DNA from: Entrophospora sp. SA101
Lineage: Eukaryota; Glomeromycota; Glomeromycetes; Entrophosporales; Entrophosporaceae
NCBI GenBank assembly: GCA_958430865.1
Contig: CAUDNR010000634.1
Location: 1-10,464, forward strand
DNA length: 10,464 bases
Reading direction: 5' to 3'
The notes under the pieces are model-generated. The model did not search any database, was not told where the DNA came from, and saw only the letters and a list, made by a program, of their open reading frames with translations. Shown here in pieces: positions 6,735 to 10,464 of the stretch (position 1 is the first letter of the stretch; each line of letters begins with the position of its first letter). A program made the position numbers and the translations under genes.

Positions 6735-7679
6735 TCATTTAAAATGACAAAAGAAAAAAAAAATATAAAATACATTTTTTTTAAAAAAATTGATATACAT
6801 ATATGTTTTAGGAAATAAAACATTTCCCTTGATTTCTTCTTCGAGTTCTCGTCGTTTCTTACTTGCTGCTCGTCGTTGTTCGTCTCGTAGTTCATTTACT
6901 TCATTCAATTTTTGTCTCGGAACATTTATTTCATTCTGTAATTTTTCTTTAAGTGTCATATAACCATTTATTTTTTCATCCACAATTTCTTGTAACTTTT
7001 CTGGCATATAAACTTTTGTGCAAGTGCTTAAATAGGCCAGTAATCTTTTTCTTGATTCTTTTCGGGTTTCTTCTACGCCTTGTTTAGTACGAAATGTTAT
7101 TGGTGGATTATCTACATGAATGACCTTTTTGCATGATTTAACAAGTTGAGAAAGGTTATTATTTTCAGAAGTCATATCTTGGTAATCATTTTCACATTCA
7201 GCATCATCTTCAAAATCAGGAAAACTTGTCCTGACAATAGTAGTATACTTAAAAATACTTTTATCAAAGGCGACTGATTGTAACGTTTCAAAGTTTTCAA
7301 TTCTACATCGGTAAATCTTCCGCTTGTGACAAACAAAACTTGATTTATTCCATATTTAATAGCTTCAACAGCCATGACTAATTTTACTTACTACTTTTTT
7401 TGGCGACATTTTAGTGTCTCCAATTCCTACGGTATCAACTATTTTGTATACTTTTCCATCAACCGGGTAATTGTGAATATTAGTGTCTTTGGTTGAACTA
7501 GTTGAACGATGACTTACATCATAATTTTTAGAATTACTGATTACATTTGCCAAAGTTGATTTTCCACCTCCTGTACTTCCAATTAATAAAACAGTTATTA
7601 TATCGACTTCTTTATTATTCTCATTATCTTTATCATCATCATTCATACTCAAGTATCTAGGTTTGTTTTCGTATGACAT
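6735..7679 (-). pseudogene. Frameshifted copy of gene B (B')
   Basis: Second copy of gene B. The ATG at 7679 opens a frame with P-loop GSTGGGKS, STSSTKD and DTVGIGD, which runs into a TGA at 7365 after 104 residues. Against gene B there is one extra base in the T-run at 7382-7385. The homologous coding sequence (AVEAIKYGINQVLFVTSGRF) then continues one frame over. Near 7299 one base is missing (GAAATTGAA in B is GAATTGAA here on the coding strand), which returns the sequence to the first frame through YTTIVRTSF, VIHVDNPP and the coiled coil. Near 6827 a 13-base deletion relative to B removes LEE-type residues, shifts the frame and loses the CIIL box, giving a hydrophobic, Lys/Phe-rich tail ending at 6735. 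With three lesions this is best called a pseudogene. A short N-terminal protein could still be made. Confidence 0.82.
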
Positions 7680-7859
7680 TGTTGTTATTTATTAAATATC
7701 AAAAACCCATTTTACTTTTATTTAAAAATTTTAAAATCATTTGCATGAAATCTCGTCATTTAAAACTTGTTTAATTACTAAAAAGTTTATCTATAACACG
7801 TCATATATGCTTATTAAAAAAATACTAGAGGCTTAAAATTCTAATTTAAATTTATCAAG

Positions 7860-7916
7860 AAATACAGACTGGTGTTATAAAGAATTGAATAATTTTTAAT
7901 ATTGTTTATTTTTCTT
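7860..7916. other. Segment inverted relative to unit 1
   Basis: Unit 2 partner of the inverted segment at 3205-3260. To its right, 7950-7990 also looks weakly like the complement of 3110-3160 (GAGGCTCGAAA versus GAGGCTTGAAA), so the rearrangement may be larger or an inverted duplication. Confidence 0.7.
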
Positions 7917-8081
7917 TTGATCTTTCATTGCATTTCTTGTTGGTTTTCGAGCCTCTTTTATTTTGAAATATTTGACATCTTTTGATTTGTAATCTGCTAA
8001 CAAGTTTCGGGACAAATGAAATCTTGCGCTTTATGCAAAAACGTCACTTGTAAAAATATTTGAAATCAGAAGGTATTATTA

Positions 8082-8182
8082 CACATGTAAACTCGATAAG
8101 TCGGTCATTTATTTATATTATCAGGTACTTGAAACAATTTATACAATTTATTGCTACGTCCGACTTATCAAGTTTACATTTG
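8082..8182. mobile_element. 101-bp MITE, CACATGTAAAC family, copy 1
   Basis: Begins CACATGTAAACTCGATAAG and ends with its near complement (25-base inverted ends, about three mismatches). TA lies on both sides (8080-8081 and 8183-8184). Unit 1 has an uninterrupted site, TATTATTACTAATAC at 3331-3345. Because of the local TTA repeats, the duplication could also be read as TATTA. It shares ends and interior with 8712-8789. Confidence 0.8.
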
Positions 8183-8184
8183 TA

Positions 8185-9050
8185 TTACTAATACTTGACT
8201 CCTAATGAGATTTTAACATGAAAATAATCACAATCGTTTTGAAAATATTGTTCGTATGAGTTTTGTCATTAAAAAATTACAATTGAATTTAGTTAACGAT
8301 TGAGTAAATTTCTCATGTCATAATTTAATCGAAAATTTTCCTTTAAAAAAAATATTGAAAATCATAATTAAATAAATAATAAATACCTTCTTAGCTTCAG
8401 GATTCAATCTCCAGATTCAAAAAGGCCTGAAGACAATCAAAAGTCGTATCGAGAGCTATAAAACGACGTTTGTTTTTCTAAATTATCGAATATTTATTTT
8501 CCTTATCTTCTAGTTTTACTTTCCTTGTTAAAAAGTAAACCTCTAGAAAATCTACATTTAATTTCTGTTTCGATTTTCAATTTCAGTCAAAAATTTTAGG
8601 TTCGATTCAAAATGTTGTGAAACTAATACTAAAATTGACTATCGAAATCGAAACAAAACTATTTCGTCGTCGTCATTGTCAATTTTATTTTTTATTTTTA
8701 TTTGTCATGTACACATGTAAATTAGATAATTCGGTCATTATTTATATTATCAATTGATTGTTGCGTCCGACTTATCGAGTTCACATGTGTATTTTATGTT
8801 TGATTTGTTTCCCTGGATAAAATCAGATTCCACTGATAAAGTTATTATTCTCTTGGACAAAATAATGGTTCCCACAAGTTTCTGCTCAACAAACCCATAT
8901 CAAATCAACTCCTAAACCATTTGTTAAAAGCTGATCTACTAAATTATTTCAAGAAAAGTTATAACGATATTTTATTGTATTATGTGCTATGTGTGATTAT
9001 TTATTTATTTGTTTCTCGAATTAGATTTTATTAGGCTTTAATAATAAATA
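8185..9050. mobile_element. Decayed fold-back element, unit 2 copy
   Basis: Counterpart of 3333-4218. A short piece of the inverted ends survives (CCTAATGAGATTTTAA at 8201-8216 against the complement of 9018-9035). The block matching TTAATGGACAAA on the right side is lost. A second internal inverted repeat is visible (8567-8590 against 8635-8654, sharing GTTTCGATTT and AGTCAA). A MITE is inserted inside at 8712-8789. Confidence 0.6.
8712..8789. mobile_element. 78-bp MITE, CACATGTAAAC family, copy 2
   Basis: Ends CACATGTAAATTAGATAA and the complement of CACATGTGAACTCGATAA, flanked by TA (8710-8711 and 8790-8791). Removing the element and one TA leaves TCATGTATTTTATG, which aligns without a gap to TTATGTAATCTATG in unit 1 (near 3854). 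The interior is like copy 1 with about 23 bases missing. It is inserted within the older fold-back element. Confidence 0.8.
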
Positions 9051-9558
9051 GTTTCGACCTTTTTTCACATTATATATACTAGAATAATTTTATCCAATAA
9101 TTAATTAATTCTATTTTTCTTTTATCTCAGGCAGTCTAATGCATTAAAAAACAATTTGAAATCACATCAAAAGAAAATAAAATCGAATTTTACTATTTCT
9201 AAAGGTATTTTTATATATAGAAAAAGATCTCTTTTTATTAAATACCAATTTCAAGGTTACCTACCTTCCTTGTGTATAAGATGTTACATGATATAATAAA
9301 CAATAGAAAAGCTTATTTATTAATTTTTACATGACTGTAGATTTTAAATTTATGCAACCTCATAATGTGCCTTGAATTTGCATTGACTATCACAACTCGA
9401 TACCAATTCTACCTATAAAAATAGATATTATTCCGTAAAGTGATTGCTTTGTCACATTTCTGACAATTATCTATCTTTTGGATATCGAATTATCTTGATT
9501 AATGTCATCAGAGTTATAAAACAATTACATCAAGTTAAAAATAATGAAAGTAAAAGCC

Positions 9559-9572
9559 TTGACATAAGTCAA
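9559..9572. promoter_or_regulatory. Conserved TTGAC-n4-GTCAA palindrome, unit 2
   Basis: Unit 2 partner of 4648-4661: both half-sites identical, spacer changed from ACAG to ATAA, and the following CTTGACTTGAGTAAAA retained. Confidence 0.35.
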
Positions 9573-10119
9573 AACTCTTGACTTGAGTAAAAAAGTAAAA
9601 ACTTTGACAATCAAATTGATCATTGAAATCGAATTACACTTCCAGGGTTTAGGATCAACATTCTAAAAAGTTTTAAGAGGGAACCTATTATGAATCCAAA
9701 ACCCAAACTTGTTCCAGGTCCACGGCATTGCCACAAATTGGTCAACAAGTCCCAATCTCAATGTGAAATTTACTGCATCGAAGATATAAGGAGATAAGAG
9801 CATTGTAACCTTCTGTATGATAAAGATATCGATGCATATTCCATACCTTTGCTTGGTGCAAGGATAAACTTAAAAGTATCCTGAATTTCATTTTATTTTT
9901 TATATCTTTTTTTTAAACTTGCCTCGTGTGATAAGTGTGAACTTAAATTTAGCTCTGCCAGTCTGGCTCGAGCTTATTGTCGCACTTCTGCTAAATGATG
10001 TATGATAAACTTTGGGCTTTAGTCATTACCATGACTAAAGCATTGGTTTCTCACCAAATGTATTCATTTTCGAATATTAAAATTGTAATTTTTTTTGTTT
10101 CAGCCACCCGTCACTTTTT

Positions 10120-10464
10120 TAGTATTAGCAAACTTGATGTCGAACAACTTGTCTATCTCAATGATCATTATTTTCTCAATTAATATTTTGGAAGTTATTT
10201 AAAGTTACAATGAAAACAGGAGATATTTTTATCAAAATATAATAAATTTATTTTATAATAATAATGAAATGAAGCACATTAAAAATTCTTAATAATATTT
10301 AAATGATTTTATAAAATTATACAAGCTTCTATTACTTGCGCAAGAGTAAATTGGGATTTATTTTTATTGTTTTCTTCTGAGATACCGCTACTAGTTGATG
10401 GATTATAAACTACTACAATTTGCTTTTTCAAATCTTCAAGCTCATTTTCTAATTTTTCTATGCC
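10120..10464. repeat. 345-bp exact terminal direct repeat, right copy
   Basis: Right-hand copy of the exact repeat found at 1-345. It starts within the T-run before AGTATTAGC and runs to the last base. The sequence just left of it (10060-10119) has no counterpart in the window before base 1, so the full length of the repeat cannot be judged. Confidence 0.95.
10309..10464 (-). CDS. 3' end of a further gene A copy (cut by window edge)
   Basis: The last 156 bases encode, on the minus strand, 51 residues identical to residues 226-276 of gene A, ending in the same CIIL CaaX box and TAA stop. The rest of the gene lies beyond the window edge. The sequence and its downstream flank are base-for-base the same as 190-345. 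This is therefore either the very same gene A, seen twice because the contig ends overlap, or a recent tandem copy. Confidence 0.85.
   Translation of the reverse strand, partial: GIEKLENELEDLKKQIVVVYNPSTSSGISEENNKNKSQFTLAQVIEACIIL

Larger units (their letters stand above)
5124..10119. repeat. Tandem unit 2 (A'-B' with spacers)
   Basis: Second paralogous unit, same gene order and orientation as unit 1. The A'-B' spacer is shorter (579 versus 1076 bp) because unit 1 carries insertions there. The spacer right of B' is longer, partly because of two MITE insertions. Both genes in this unit are broken. Confidence 0.85.
7680..10308. other. Spacer upstream of B', unit 2 to terminal repeat
   Basis: About 2.6 kb without a supported gene. 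It contains the inverted segment, two MITEs, the decayed fold-back element and a conserved stretch near 9250-9640. It ends in the 3' flank of the next gene A copy. A 62-codon plus-strand frame at 9995-10183 crosses the junction into the terminal repeat and looks like chance. Confidence 0.7.

Noticed and set aside
7320..7391. A GTAAGT donor-like site on the minus strand of B' with a downstream AG, which could be an intron covering the first frameshift.
   Set aside because: The would-be intron contains well-conserved coding sequence (AIKYGINQVLFVT) that gene B translates, so removing it would delete the core of the domain. Two single-base indels explain the data better.
10088..10103. T-rich run followed by CAG on the plus strand, resembling a 3' splice site.
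   Set aside because: No exon with coding features follows; T-runs before CAG are frequent in this AT-rich DNA.

Overview
The window is AT-rich eukaryotic DNA. It carries several copies of AIG1-type (GIMAP/IAN-like) P-loop GTPase genes, all on the minus strand and all without convincing introns. From memory, not a search, the wording of these proteins (GINQ-LFVT-GRF, FTTIVRT-F, IHVDNPP) resembles the large AIG1-like families of arbuscular mycorrhizal fungi such as Rhizophagus. The AT-rich spacers full of small palindromic elements also fit. The organism call is an inference.

Layout. The window is two diverged copies of one ~5 kb unit, then the start of a third. Unit 1 (about 1-5123) holds gene A (190-1020, short G domain) and gene B (2097-2954, full G domain plus coiled coil), with a ~2.3 kb spacer to the right of B. 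Unit 2 (about 5124-10119) repeats this order with A' (5240-6155) and B' (6735-7679). Transcription runs right to left, so B lies upstream of A in each unit. Bases 1-345 are repeated exactly at 10120-10464. This indicates either a 10,119-bp circular molecule or contig with overlapping ends, or a 10.1-kb higher-order tandem repeat.

Genes. A and B are intact and both end in Cys-Ile-Ile-Leu, a CaaX prenylation box expected to be geranylgeranylated, so the products are probably membrane-anchored. In unit 2 both copies are broken. A' has a +1 shift in a homopolymer and B' has a +1/-1 pair. Both have lost the CaaX box, by different mutations. Gene A and A' share a ~25-residue deletion that removes switch I (G2) from the GTPase fold.

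Spacers. No further genes are supported. The spacers record the history of the units: an ~886-bp fold-back element with ~95-bp imperfect inverted ends (both units, decayed in unit 2), a 122-bp MITE-like insertion only in unit 1, two copies of another TA-flanked MITE family only in unit 2, a possible third insertion in unit 1, and a ~56-bp segment inverted between the units. Comparing the units supplies empty sites for most of the insertions.
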